NCBI RefSeq assembly: GCF_023159225.1
Contig: NC_063170.1
Span: 21,313,735-21,377,734, forward strand
Direction: 5' to 3'
Length of the DNA: 64,000 bases
Origin: Perognathus longimembris pacificus
Lineage: Eukaryota > Chordata > Mammalia > Rodentia > Heteromyidae
Position 1 is the first letter of the stretch; each line of letters opens with the position of its first letter. This document shows positions 33,065 through 44,901 of this stretch, piece by piece. The notes under the pieces are model-generated. The model was not told the DNA's origin, made no database searches, and was given only the letters and a program-made list of their open reading frames with translations. A program made the translations under genes and the position numbers.

Positions 33065-34125
33065 AATGTTTTCTTTTTTAAGATAAGTTCTTAACGAAAA
33101 ATGTTATCCCCTAATTCAAGAGAAAAATGAGAAGTATGCCAAGGTTAATCCTCAGAAGCCCTTAAATAATCCTTTCCTTCCCCATTTTCTGTTTGCTTTT
33201 AAAGCTGTATTCATGGAGAAATAGGTGAGCCTTTCTTTGGCTAATTAAAACACATGTAAGTTGAAATTATCAGTGTAGTAATTCAATGGGTAATGCTTAC
33301 TCTTTGGTTTCCAGATTGTGAGTTCAGTATATCTTCAATCTCTCTTTCTCTTTTTCTTTTCCCCTCCTGTCTCTCACAAAGATTAAAGCAGCCTGAATTG
33401 ACAATAGCATCTTGTGAAAGAAGGTGGGGAAGGGAACAGCTGTGGTTTTAGTAAATAATGCACCTTGATGTCTCCAACTTGAAATCCATATTTTGAGAGC
33501 CAGGGATCTAAATAATATTTGAAATAAAATTTTAAGCTCCAAAGCTGGAGTCATTTGCAGCAAAACTGCCTGTGAGAAGTAGATATTGACATGTTTCTTG
33601 CACCTTAGCACTCTGTTTCCATTTTTCTCTTTGATGCTTACGTGGCTATACACACCACATGATTGTGGTGGGCCCACTTTGCTTTTGGCTGCTGCTCACA
33701 AAGTTATTAATAGCTCTTAACCTTGGCTTGAGGCTTTGGGCAGTTCATTTATTTTGAATAAGAAATGGTAGGAGGAAAAAAAGACTTTCCAGGAACACCT
33801 ATTTTCTATAAATCTATGGAAACATTTTAAGAACTCCCTGTTTGAGCATTAAAAATACCTGTAAGATCTATGATTCAGGATCAGTGTCCTGAGTTGGAAT
33901 CTGTTGGTCTCATTAGCTGATTTTCATATACAGATGCTGTGGGTGCTTTTGAGAAGTCTCATGGATCTTTGACCATCTTCTCAGGCTCCTAGGCAGCAAG
34001 AAGCTTTGAAATTCAATAAATGTTAAAATCCAAGAATAGCGTTCAGAGATTGCTTTTCTGCTAAAATCTCAAGACAAAAGTCCCTTTGTTCTGGTTTCTT
34101 GCTCCTTGAGGCATATAGGATTTTT
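33065..34125. other. 1.06-kb non-coding stretch
   Basis: No repeat recognised. The 117-codon minus-strand frame at 33324-33677 is K/E-rich at its end because it reads a TTTCTC-rich patch; no domain. Not called. Confidence 0.4.
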
Positions 34126-34345
34126 GCATCAAACTGGGTCTCAGGAGCTCTGGTTCTTCTGCTGCTACACTGTGTTTGTGATGTCATGATGGTTACCATG
34201 GAGCTAATTATCATGATGAGGGAGTCGCATGAATTCAGGTGTGGAGAAACTCAGCAGTGAGAGTGGAGTCTTTGAGAAAAAGAGACAAATCTCTTTTCTT
34301 TTTAACAACCTCAGTAACAAAAGGATGAAGCAGAAAATAAAAAGG
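34126..34345 (+). repeat. Local repeat unit, copy B (unfilled)
   Basis: Uninterrupted counterpart of 30289-32025. It carries one copy of the sequence (GAGAAAAAGAGACAAAT, ~34274-34290) that is duplicated around the LINE-1 in copy A. Confidence 0.7.
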
Positions 34346-34444
34346 AAATATAAATGTGGTACCTGAAAATTAGCTTTTGAATATAATGTTTTTTATGCTT
34401 TGCATGACATATTGAGGTATTTGTTTTATTAAAATTATTTTTGA

Positions 34445-34657
34445 GGGCTGGGGATATGGCCTAGTGGCAAGAGCGCTTGCCTCCTATACTTGAAGCCCTG
34501 GGTTCAATTCCCCAGCACCACATATACAGAAAATGGCCAGAAGTGGCGCTGTGACTCAAGTGGCAGAGTGCTAGCCTTGAGCAAAAAGAAGCCAGGGACA
34601 GTGCTCAGGCCCTGAGTCCAAGGCCCAGGACTGGCAAAAAACAACAACAACAACAAC
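34445..34657 (+). mobile_element. IDL-Geo SINE with (CAA)n tail
   Basis: Near-consensus dimer; perfect 14-bp TSD AAAATTATTTTTGA (34431-34444 and 34658-34671). Confidence 0.95.
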
Positions 34658-34799
34658 AAAATTATTTTTGATCACATATCTTGTAGTAATGTTAAAAATA
34701 AAATTTATATTTTTCTTTTGAAAAATAAAATATGGCTGTGATAGTGGAAGACAATAGCATATCATGAGATTCAAGGAGAACAGGAAAAATTGCTTTTTG

Positions 34800-34872
34800 T
34801 TTTGGTCCTGGGGGACAAACCATTGCATATGTTAGGCAGGTGTACCACCAGTGAACTACATCCTCAGCCCAG
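34800..34872 (-). mobile_element. ID SINE monomer
   Basis: 'ggtcctgggggacaaaccat' ... 'actacatcctcagcccag', reverse-complement ID-type monomer. Confidence 0.6.
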
Positions 34873-35339
34873 AAAAATCTTCTGAGTGATATTCTGTTTT
34901 TGCCCATTTATTGGGGTGGGGTGGAGGGAGAGAAGCCTACTGTAATCTGCAAAACACTACAATAAAATAATACACAGACAAGCTAACAATGCAGCCAGGC
35001 TAGCTTCCTGGCATTTGGCAAGCTAGAGAAATGAGACTGCAAAAATCTCCAGGGAATTCTTCCCAGCTCCTTTATGTTAATGAAGTACTATACTTTTTTG
35101 CTTTTTCCTTGGGACTAGGGGTGTTAGGAAGGAGTACTTGGGGATTGCTGAGCAGTATTTTAAGGAAGTGATTCCCAATCCCCTGCCTTGGAGTGACCAG
35201 TGTTATTACTGCCTGTTTGGAAGGTTTGTCTTTTCTTAGAAAGGGCCCAGGGCCAACGGGCTCAAGTAGTCAACGTGGCAGCTGGTGATAGAGAGAACCC
35301 TCAAGGTGGAAAGTTGAGTGCCCTTGATTACGGATTCTG

Positions 35340-35430
35340 TGAGAAACCTGGGTTCAGGTCTTGCTTTGCTAATTGTGAATTATCTCACCTTCAATAAAGC
35401 CTTTCACTGCTCTGTATTCTCATTTTGTTA
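35340..35430 (+). repeat. MIR fragment
   Basis: 'aacctgggttcaggtcttgc', then 'ctgtattctcattttgttaa'. Confidence 0.65.
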
Positions 35431-35654
35431 ATTAAATGTTAATGAAATGTTTCATGCAGCCTGAAGATACAAGGGACAAAACTTTATTATTTGAGTTTCC
35501 ATGCCAGTACAAAGATGTTTCTTTTCTTGTCCTACAGTACCCTTCATGGCTACTCAGGGTGCAAGAGGGCACTTTCTTTGGTGAGATTGGTAGTGGCAGC
35601 CAGATTTCCAATGCACTAATTTTAGGAAAAGAACATAGTGTCCAGAGATAGTAT

Positions 35655-35860
35655 ACAGTTTCTTCAGGGTCAAGTGCAAACTCCTTAGTCCACGATTTGG
35701 GGCCTTATTCTTCCAAAGCTGTCTCCTACTCTCCCTACTTTATTAGTGGACCCTTTGTCTTGATCAAACCTGATTTGTTGCTGGATGCACATTTGGCCTT
35801 CCTTGCAATTGTTTCCTGTTCCCTTATCCAACCAATTCTATCTACTCCCTGGTTTGCTAT
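35655..35860 (+). repeat. L2 ORF 3' fragment
   Basis: 'gcaaactccttagtccacga', 'ggggccttattcttccaaag' and 'tctcctactctccctacttt' follow LINE-2 ORF order. Confidence 0.55.
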
Positions 35861-35944
35861 TTATAACAGATAAATAAATAATAAAATAGATATTGTTTTC
35901 ATAGGTAAATAAATAATGTTCAAGTTGTGTATTGTACAAGTATC

Positions 35945-36060
35945 TCTGGCCAGAGCATGGGACATGGGCTTAAATCTAGCCAAGTCATATGACCTACTGA
36001 TAAGCTATCTGCTTGGAGGAATGACATATTTTCCTAATTATAAAAAGGCACTAGAGAGGG
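35945..36060 (+). repeat. MIR fragment
   Basis: 'catgggcttaaatctagcca', then a degraded 'cctactgataagctatctgc'. Confidence 0.4.
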
Positions 36061-36829
36061 TAGGGTGGCTTCTCATGTATTGCTGTTAATTCTCACCTAT
36101 TTTGCCCTGTGTTTTCTAGAGATTATAAGTTCTTTAAAGACTCAGGCTTTGAATTTTTGGTAGGTATCTCACATATAGTAATACAAAACTATTTTTTAAT
36201 TATCATGAGAGTATTGGTCTCTAAGCAAGAGATTATACTACAATGTCTTTGATGACAGTTACTCATCTCTCTCTTTTTTTAACAAGTGAGAAATAAATCC
36301 TCAATAAATTTCTGCTTTCCTATTTGTAGTAACAGTGAGAAAACATCAATGCCACTCTCCTTTTAAAAATGCTTCAGTACCCATCTTGGCTTCTTAAAAG
36401 GAGAAGGCAGGAATAAAATGGCAGTTTTCCCTCTGAGTGTCTGAGACTGGGTTTCAGATGAACTTTTAAGTGTAGGCTATTCTTACCTGTTTCTAAAGCT
36501 ACAATACACAGGAACTTCGTGGTGAATCAGAAAAATGGGCTTGGGCTTCACTGCTCATGCAAGGGAGAGGCTGTACCCTGTGTACTGAGGACACTGGGAA
36601 GAGAGCCATGAGTTTCTGACCTCAAGGTGTTGCTGGATCATTAGTGGAGAACACAAACATGGAAGCAAGTGGCTATAAACTGATCTAAGAGGTGCTATTG
36701 CAGCAAGATCAGGTATAGAGGCCAGTCAGGTCACTATGAGTTAGCAGACAACTGTTCTTCCTGTGCTGCAGCAGGCTTGGGTTGAATGACTGCATCACTT
36801 TAACTTGTGATACAGGGCAATCTCATTCA
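36061..36829. other. Non-coding stretch, nothing recognised
   Basis: No repeat assigned; no frame of note. Confidence 0.35.
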
Positions 36830-37100
36830 TGTCCATGTCTTCCACTGCAACTCATGTGCTCATGAATATGGAAGTGTGTGCCTCCAACTCTAGCTCACCC
36901 GTCACTGTTATTTCTACCTGGAAACTTCAAAGGCCTCATAAGTCCCTTCTGTCCCAAATGGATCTCAGGATCTTTGCCCCGAAATCTGATTATTTTCCAA
37001 TGTTCCATCCTTCCAAATGGAACCGCCCATCCATCTGGCTTGGTAAACTCTTGCTTTGTAAATTAATTTGCTTGGCTCACTCTCTACTGCCAGCTCCCAG
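36830..37100 (+). repeat. L2 ORF fragment
   Basis: LINE-2-like 'caaaggcctcataagtccct' and 'cccaaatggatctcaggatc'. The overlapping 132-codon frame (36829-37227) is a chance reading across it. Confidence 0.45.
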
Positions 37101-37282
37101 TCCAAGTTTACATCTTCCACTCTTGAAAGGAATGGAGACAGTTTCCTCTGGATTGGACCCCTATGATCTCCCTGGGCTCTCTGGCCCCTTAGACTACAGT
37201 ATCTGCAATAATCATTTCAAAATGTAAGAGACCGATTATCTCATATGCTCCACAGGCTCCACTCTTCCTACCTGAGATCTCT

Positions 37283-37669
<387 letters not shown>

Positions 37670-37670
37670 C

Positions 37671-37914
37671 TTCCTTCCTTTCTTATTGGTTGTGGGGCTT
37701 GAATTCAGAAGCCTGGGTACTGTCCCTGAGCATTTTCTTGCTCAAGGCTAGTGCTTTACCTCTTTGAGCCATAGTGTCACTTCCAGTTTTCTGGTGGTTA
37801 ATTGGAAATACAAGTCTCACAGATTTTCCTGCCCAGGCTGGCTTTGAACCACAATCTTTATATCTCAGCCTCCTGAGTAAGTAGGATTATAGTTGTGAAC
37901 CACCAGCACCCAGC
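37671..37914 (-). mobile_element. 7SL-like/Geo SINE
   Basis: Complete copy. The outer 12-bp repeat CTGAGATCTCTT (37272-37283) / CTGAAATCTCTT (37914-37925) brackets the whole microsatellite plus both SINEs. Confidence 0.88.
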
Positions 37915-37929
37915 TGAAATCTCTTAATT

Positions 37930-38430
37930 CTTTCTCATGTCCCTTAGGTTAAAGATTTGTCAGCATAGGTTTTTATGGTCTGGTCTCTGGTTGTGTCTCC
38001 AGTTCTCCATAGTATCCACTCCCCCTTGCCCTGCACAGGCTTGCTCACAGGCCCCAGATCCAGGAAGCTCCCTTGGCCTAAAATGCTCTCTTCTGAAGCT
38101 ACCACTCCCTCCATCCCCATTGCCTAATTTATCAGTTCTCATTTTTCAGATATTAGCTTTGTTAGTCTTCCCTGATCCTCCCACCCTGTCCCAACATACT
38201 GCTTCAGCTCTCTGCCTTGTACTTATATTGAAATACATTTGCTGATCAAATATCACAGTTTGCATAAAATCACACATTTGTTTTGTGGTTGTTTGATGTC
38301 TATTTCCCCTGAAAGATTGTGAGCCCCAGGATTCTGGTTGAATTTGCCCTCCAGTACAATTCCATGCCCAGCACAGTACTTGATACACCTTAAAGACTCA
38401 ATGAAACCAGCATCAAGTGAATGAATGCAT
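37930..38430 (+). repeat. L2 3' end
   Basis: 'tccctgatcctcccaccctg' (ORF end), 'gattgtgagccccaggattc', 'cccagcacagtacttgatac' and the terminal 'gtgaatgaatgcatgc' follow the LINE-2 3' order. Confidence 0.7.
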
Positions 38431-39148
38431 GCAGGTTGTTCCAGAATAGAGAGCCATACTACATAGGACCAGTATTCAGAAGCGGGACTGGGAATTGGCA
38501 ATGAGTTTGTGTGTGTGATAGGATCTTCCAGAGATGCAGATGCAGCACTGGCCATGCCAAGAGCAGGGCTTTTAGGAAGTAGCTCTGCAAAGAGTATGGT
38601 GAAGAGGTATGGAGGACAAAGAGTCTTGGGTCCAGGGACACATGGGAGGAGACAGATGATAAATATAACCTGAATTGGGACAGTAGAAGAAGAAATGAAG
38701 AGGTGGGGGTTTTAGTATTTTCCATTTCCACTTTTTCCCACAGGAAAGCCAGTAAGGAATCGAGGGACTTTGCATGGTTTTACAATTATTTCCCTATCTG
38801 AATGAGGAAGCAAAAGGAGTAGAGAACAGTGTGGCAGGCATGAAGCTGTGGTCTTTCTCCTTTCTCAGATATATGTGGTCTGTAAAAGGTTGAGAGGCAT
38901 CGTCATCTACCTGAGCTGCTATAAGGAAAAGCATAGGCTGGACAGCTTATTTGTAGCCGCATTTTGAAGACTAGGAAGTCTGAGGTCAGTGGGACATGAC
39001 TGGTTGATGATAGTTGGGTTCTGGTGAGAATTCTTCTGTGTTGAAGGCAGGTGATTTTCAGTATATCATCTAGTGGCAGAGTGAGTTATCTCTCTGGTGT
39101 CTTCTAAGGGAACTAATCTCATTCATGACAACTCTACTCTTATGTCCT
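38431..39148. other. Non-coding stretch, nothing recognised
   Basis: No repeat assigned. Minus-strand frames of 67-100 codons overlap each other and have no domain signature. Confidence 0.35.
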
Positions 39149-39159
39149 AATTGCCTTTT

Positions 39160-39924
39160 TTGGTTTTATTTATTTTTTAATATTTTATTTTTATTGTCAA
39201 GGTGATGTACAGAGGGGTTACAGTTACATATGTAAGGCAGTGAGTACATTTCTTGTCAATTTCTTGTCAAACTTGTTACTTCCTCCAGCATTTTCCTCCC
39301 ATCTACCCTCCTTCCCCTCCCCCCAGTTGTACAGTTGGTTTATAGCACATGGTCTTGCTGTTGCATTGGTTCTTCTTTTACCCTCTGTCTCACCATTTTG
39401 ATGTTCCCCTTCCCCTCCCTGGTTGACATAAACATATATATATAATACCCAGGGTACCAAAATCAAATACAGTGACAACAGGGGTAAAACCATAGGGGAG
39501 AAAAACAAAAGAAAAAGGCATAATTTCTCATAGTACGTTGAAAATAACAACAATGATAAACCATTATTTCCATAACTTGGAGTTCGTTTCACCTAGCATC
39601 ATCCTATGTGATCATATGTACATAGCTATTGAGCAACAGATGCTGGTGAAGATGTGGCCAAAAGGGAGTCCTACTACACTGTTGGTGGGAATGTAAATTT
39701 GTTCAACCACTCTGGAAAGCAGTATGGAGGTTTCTCAAAAGGCTAAACATAGAGCTCCCCTATGACCCAGCAACCCCACTTTTAGGCATTTACCCAAAGG
39801 ATCACAAGCAAGACCACACTACAGATACCAGCATAACCATGTTCCTTGCAGCACTATTTACCATAGCTAAAATATGGAACCAACCCAGATGCCCCCTTGG
39901 TAGATGAATGGATCAAAAAATTGT

Positions 39925-39960
<36 letters not shown>

Positions 39961-40121
39961 GGAATTCTATGCTTCTATCAGAAAGAATGACATTGCCCCA
40001 TTTGTAAGGAAATGGAAAGACTTGGAAAAAAATCATAAGTGAAGTGAGCCAGACCCAAAGAAACATAGACTCTATATTTTCCCTCATTTGGCAATAATTA
40101 GCAAATGTCTAGGATAGACCC
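39160..40121 (-). mobile_element. LINE-1 with 5' inversion, clean TSD
   Basis: On the minus strand: sense 3' UTR (39632 down to 39160, ending in an A-rich tail). It is preceded by an ORF2-end segment in opposite orientation (39633-40121, readable as ORF2 on the plus strand, with the CX3CX7HX4C motif residues present but a stop inside). TSD AATTGCCTTTT, 11 bp perfect, at 39149-39159 and 40122-40132. A short doubling 'tttcttgtcaa' is at 39249-39271. Confidence 0.9.
39928..39958 (+). repeat. (CA)n microsatellite in LINE-1
   Basis: About 15 CA units at the ORF2 position that follows 'gatggatcaaaaaattgtga'. Confidence 0.95.
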
Positions 40122-40132
40122 AATTGCCTTTT

Positions 40133-43020
40133 AAAATCATCATCTCCAAATGTATCACTTTGAAGATTAAAATTCAGAATATGAAAATGGGGGACAGGGA
40201 ATGAACCACACATTCAGTATATAACAGGAGGATGGACAGGGTGATGTTAGGACCTGAGCTAATAAGGGTTGGAATATAAGGTGTCATGAAATCCATGACA
40301 ACTTCTTTTGGGCTCATCATTTCTGGTTCCCATTTCCTGTCTTGATCTATGAACGCCACTTGACATCCTGTCCTAACTGGGACCTCTTGAAGTTCTTACT
40401 ATAAAGGGTATTTTGTGATGGGGAGAGTGTAGAGGGAAACATGGTCTAGAACCAAGGAGACATGTAAAAATTAACAGAAGCAATTTGCCTCCCCTTGGAC
40501 ACATCCTATTTTGCTATTTTTTCTATGATTCCTAGGGAAAATCACAAAGCTAATACTAGGATGATATTTGCAAACATGGTTGTTTTTATTGATGTAACAC
40601 TCTCCCCTAAGATGTTATCAATATAATAATACTGCTGTATTAATTATAATAATATTCATGGCTAATGTATCAAATGTAATCTGACATTTTGAGACTACAG
40701 CAGGGATGCTATATTTGGCCATACAAGTTGTGTGGCGCTCAGTTCTGAATGACACTGTTTGTATAGGTATCACATCCCCTGGAGTTCTGCAAGATGGCAA
40801 CCTTGTTCATGGAGTGTTCAAAGGAGGCACTAGCCTCATTTTGCTGGCTCAGAATGGCAAAATGCCATGCTTGGTGCCATGTGATGAGCAAAACTGGCAA
40901 AGCATCCAAGGTCCAACTTCTGAATCTAAATCCAATTTTAGTTTTGTTGCACTTCATTGCTTCCTGGCTGATCAGTGAGTGAGTAAATGAGTGAACAGGG
41001 TAGAGGAAAAACTTCTATTCAGGTGCCAAGAGTCACTCATGATAGTGATTTGTTTTGAAGCTCTTGGGTTCTATTAGCAGAATCAGTTGCCCAAATCTCC
41101 AGTCTATTTGCTTGCTAGCATGCTTGCCCCAGACAATATGACCTCAAGTGTTTTCCTCCTATGCTTATTATGCCCTTCTTACATTCTTGGTTATATGTCC
41201 CCTGCCTGTCCTGTTCCTTAGGTGTCTTGCTTTTCAGTCATTACCAGGTCATCTGTTTGTACAAGGAGTTCATTAATAAGATAGACCTATAATTTCATTA
41301 AGGATGTATAAAAGATAAGACAACCTTTAAAGCACAAAGGAACTTATCTATCAGGATTGAATTCCTAGCTGGGTTGGATAGTTGTGAGTCTTTAGCTCTT
41401 TATAATAAAGACCAGGAAAAGGCCTTAAAACTCAGGAGGACTCCAAACATAGTGGGTTTCCTGGGGGTTTGGGTGGAAAGGGTAAAGTCTTTAGTTCTTA
41501 GATCATCTTTCATTTACCTAGGGTCTCCCTAGCATCTTTTTTTTCACTTCGTTGGGCTGAGAATGGTCTGCATTTGGACCACATCCATAGGCGGAGGGGA
41601 GGGCAGCATCAAGGCCAGAGGGAGTTTGGACAGCAGTATATAGACCCTAGCCTGCCCCAGGATCTCTGTTTTTAAATGCCATTATGAGATACAGTTGGTC
41701 TAGAGCTCAGGGCCTCTTCCCATCAGACTAATGCAGCTGGGGCAGAGGGGTAGAAGGGCGGAGTGATGGCTGGCTGCCTGGCAATCTCTGGAAGCCTGGG
41801 AGAGGGATTATGCTCTCTCAGTGGGCCTCATCACCATAATAAAAATGGGAGTGATGCTTATCGACTCATCAGGACTGCTCATTTAGACGATTACTCTATT
41901 TTCAATCCCATTTCCAGAGAAAAGAGGATTGCTGGACATTTCCTCCCTCCTCCCCCTCCAAACAGGGCAGTGTTTGTTGATGGCTTCTGAAAGGGATATG
42001 TTGGTGGTAGGCATGTGGCAGGCTGAGAGCTTTGCCCTCGTTGTCTTCCAGAGCTGGCAGGCCACAGTGGGCTGGCTATCCCCTGAGAGATAGGAGAGAA
42101 GGAGAAACAACTCAGCAGGGGTGGGAGCAGCTGGCTGGCGTCACTAATTTCCTACAGGAGATTTTGGTGGCTGAGTTCATGTCACTCTTCTCTTGCCCCT
42201 CTCTCTGTGCTCTCTCAGGTGTTACTAAAATTATCGAATTCAACCCTTGGGCTGTTTTGAGCTAAATGCAGCTTCTTTGCCTCAGCTCTGTGGAACTCAG
42301 GTATAAAGCAGCACCACTTATTTGGAACAAGAAGGAGATGTGTCCCTGAACAGCCAAAATACACATTATGAATTTTCTTTCCACACAGAAGAGTTTGGAG
42401 GTCTGGCTCAGAGACCCTGATTCTGACTTACCCCAGAAGTCTAGTTAGTTTAGCAAACTGCTTTCCGACACTCTAGCAGACTGAAAATTGAAATAAAGGT
42501 GAAAGGAGACTGCTCGAAGCTGGAAGCAAGAGTTAGGTATTAGATCAAGAAGGTGTCATTCTTTATTTTTTGTTTTTGGCAAGTGTATGTAGGTGGAATC
42601 CTGCTCAAAGGGGGACTCTGGATAAATCGTTTGAGGTCCCCTCCAATGCTGCAGTTTGGTGTTCAAGGTATCTCATCTGTGTGACTGTGAGGGTGAAGGG
42701 CAGAGAGGAGGGGAAGGGAGACCTTAATGGGGATCTGGTGTGCAACAGGGATGGTGACTTTGTATTTTGTGATACCTTAGGTTTGGGTGTTTAGATGTAA
42801 CTTGCCTGTTTTTGCTGGAATTCTCAAGTGCCCTTGATACACCATTCTTTTCCAGTGAGAGTGAGTTCTTGTAGATGTTTCTAGAAAGTACATCTGCAAG
42901 ATGTACACTGTGCACCTTCTTGCCCATGACCCTCCTCACTGCCCTCCTTAGTGTTCTCAGGCTGAATCCCCTTCTAGGCAGAGTTGTTAGGATGCCCAAT
43001 AAAATTTAAATTTTAAATCA
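40133..43020. other. 2.9-kb stretch with no recognised repeat
   Basis: The longest part of the window in which I see no SINE, LINE or microsatellite. 41550-42320 is noticeably more GC-rich and contains several CAGCTG E-boxes (for example near 41733 and 42127) and AT-rich homeobox-like words near 41825-41905. Frames of 60-90 codons (for example 40706-40978) have no recognisable domain. Could be conserved regulatory DNA or an unrecognised exon-bearing region; nothing in the sequence alone decides this. Confidence 0.4.
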
Positions 43021-43031
43021 ACAACAGATGT

Positions 43032-43145
43032 TTGGATTTTTGAGACAGGGTCTCACTATGTAACCTAATCTAGCCTTGAACTCATGATCCTCCTGCCTCT
43101 GCTTCCTAAGTGCTATGATAATAGATGGGTACCACTGTGCCTTAC
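43032..43145 (-). mobile_element. B1-like SINE monomer
   Basis: 'gagacagggtctcactatgt' ... 'ctgcttcctaagtgctatga' ... 'accactgtgcctta'. Confidence 0.78.
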
Positions 43146-43147
43146 AA

Positions 43148-43456
43148 TATCTCTGTATCTTATCTGAGTATATTGGAAACCATGTATACTGGTATTAGAA
43201 CTAGGATATTGAAAGGGAATAACAAAATTGAGAGACACAGGGTAAAAAAAGATAGACAACTACAAAAGCAATACTTGCAAAACTGTTTGGTGTAAGTGAA
43301 CTGAACAACTCATGGGGGGGGGGAATGGGAAAGGGGGAAGGGGGAGAGGGGAATGAGGGATGAGGTAACAAACAGTACAAGAAAGGTATCCAATGCCTAA
43401 CGTATGAAACTGTAACCTCTCTGTACATCAGTTTGATAATAAAAATAAAAAAAAAC
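43148..43456 (+). mobile_element. LINE-1 3'-UTR fragment
   Basis: Starts 'atctctgtatcttatctgag', includes a G-rich tract (43314-43358) and ends 'ctgtacatcagtttgataat' plus A-rich tail. Same subfamily as the minus-strand copy at 53888. Confidence 0.85.
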
Positions 43457-43589
43457 ACAATAAGGGATTCTAAAGCGTAATTATGCTCTAATTATTTTCA
43501 TGAAATATACTACAATCTCATTTTATCTGAAATTCATATTTCATTTGACATCATGCATTTTTAAAATTTTTAATTAACCTTATTTTAAA

Positions 43590-43864
43590 ATTATCTTTAA
43601 ATAGTTATACAAAGGGGTTTCAATCCAACATAAGGGCATCACATAATTTAAATACACTTCTAGCTTTTATATTTATATTTTTATATTTCTAGCTTTCATA
43701 TTTATATTTTACATTTACATCATGAAGATAGTGCAAGGAGTTGCCATATACCCATACCCGTTTTTCTCTATTACTATCTTATGCCAGTATGATATATACA
43801 TATATATCATATATAAATTAATGAATTAATATTTATATTGCTATTAACTAAAGTCCATACATTA
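43590..43864. repeat. Ancient L1ME-type relic, part 1
   Basis: 'agtgcaaggagttgccatat', 'cccatacccgtttttctcta' and 'attaactaaagtccatacat' match the old L1 3' block. Interrupted at 43865 by a LINE-1; continues at 44902. A 29-bp tandem doubling starts at 43658 ('ttctagcttt...'). Confidence 0.7.
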
Positions 43865-43872
43865 TTAGATTT

Positions 43873-44893
43873 ATTTTATTGTAAAGGCGATGTACAGAGG
43901 GGTCACAATTACATTAGTAAGGTAATGACTACATTTCTTTTTGAACACTGTTACCCTTTCCCTCATTTTCTCCTGCTTTCCCTCCCCCGACGCCCCTCCC
44001 CAACAATTTGTAAAGTTCATTCCCAACACAATATCTAGTGAGTGCATTGGTTCACCCTTCCTACCCTTCGTACCACTGTTTCTGTGATTCCCCTAGCCTT
44101 CCCCAAATCAGATTAATTTATATACAAGACAAAGGGTACCAGAATCAGAAATAATGACCACAGAGACTGAACCAGATGAGAGAAAAAGAAATACAAGGAA
44201 ATAACTGCAAACAGTACACTGAAAAATAAAAAAAAGAAAGAAAAATGAAACAAAACAACAAGGAAAAAACAACCCTTGTTTCTATATCATGGAGATCATT
44301 TTGATTAGTATTTCATATGGTTATATGTACATAGCTATTGGGCTATTGTGAACCTCTGCTAGGACTATATAAACTAGGCATATACTGATTATTACAAATG
44401 AGGAAAACCATGGAGCCTATGTCTCTTTGGGTCTGGCGTATGTCACTTAATACAATTTTTTCTAAGTCTTTCCATTTCCTTACAAACGGGGCAATGTCTT
44501 TCTTTCTGATGGAAGTATAGAATTCCATTGTGTATATATACCACATGTTTTTGATCCATTCATCTACTGAGGGGCATCTGGGTTGATTACATAATCTTAG
44601 CTATGGTAAATAATGCTGCAATAAACATAGTTGTTCTATAGCATTAGTGTGGCCTTGTTTGCAATCGTCTGGGTAAATGCCCAGGAGTGGGATTGCTGGG
44701 TCATAGGGAAGCTCTTACGTTTAGTCTTTTAAGGAGCCTCCATATTGCTTTCCAGAGTGGTTGAACCAGTTTGCATTCCCACCAACAGTGTAGTAGCATT
44801 CCCTTTTGACCACATCCCCACCAGCATCTGTTATTATCTGTTTTCTTGATAATGGCTATTCTAAGTGGGGGGTGAGGTAGAGTCTCAATGTGT
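43873..44893 (-). mobile_element. LINE-1 3' third, nested in L1ME
   Basis: Minus-strand LINE-1 from ORF2 (~44893) through the 3' UTR to the A-rich end near 43875, no inversion. Contains 'gatccattcatctactgagg' (antisense ORF2) and the C-rich complement of the G tract (43978-44002). 8-bp TSD TTAGATTT at 43865-43872 and 44894-44901. Confidence 0.88.
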
Positions 44894-44901
44894 TTAGATT
44901 T

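Noticed and set aside
33324..33677. 117-codon minus-strand frame
   Set aside because: Low-complexity K/E end comes from a TTTCTC patch; no domain or conserved motif.
36829..37227. 132-codon plus-strand frame
   Set aside because: Explained by an L2-like relic; not in a plausible L2 protein frame over its length.
39633..40121. Independent plus-strand LINE-1 ORF2 insertion
   Set aside because: One TSD encloses it together with the minus-strand 3' UTR, so it is the inverted part of one element.
40706..40978. 90-codon frame 'GVLQDGNLVHGVFKGGTSLI' as a possible exon
   Set aside because: Looked mildly protein-like, but other frames over the same bases are also open, and I see no consistent splice sites or recognisable domain.
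43314..43358. Stand-alone G-quadruplex regulatory element
   Set aside because: It is the G-rich tract common to the LINE-1 3' UTRs in this window, so it is explained by the transposon.
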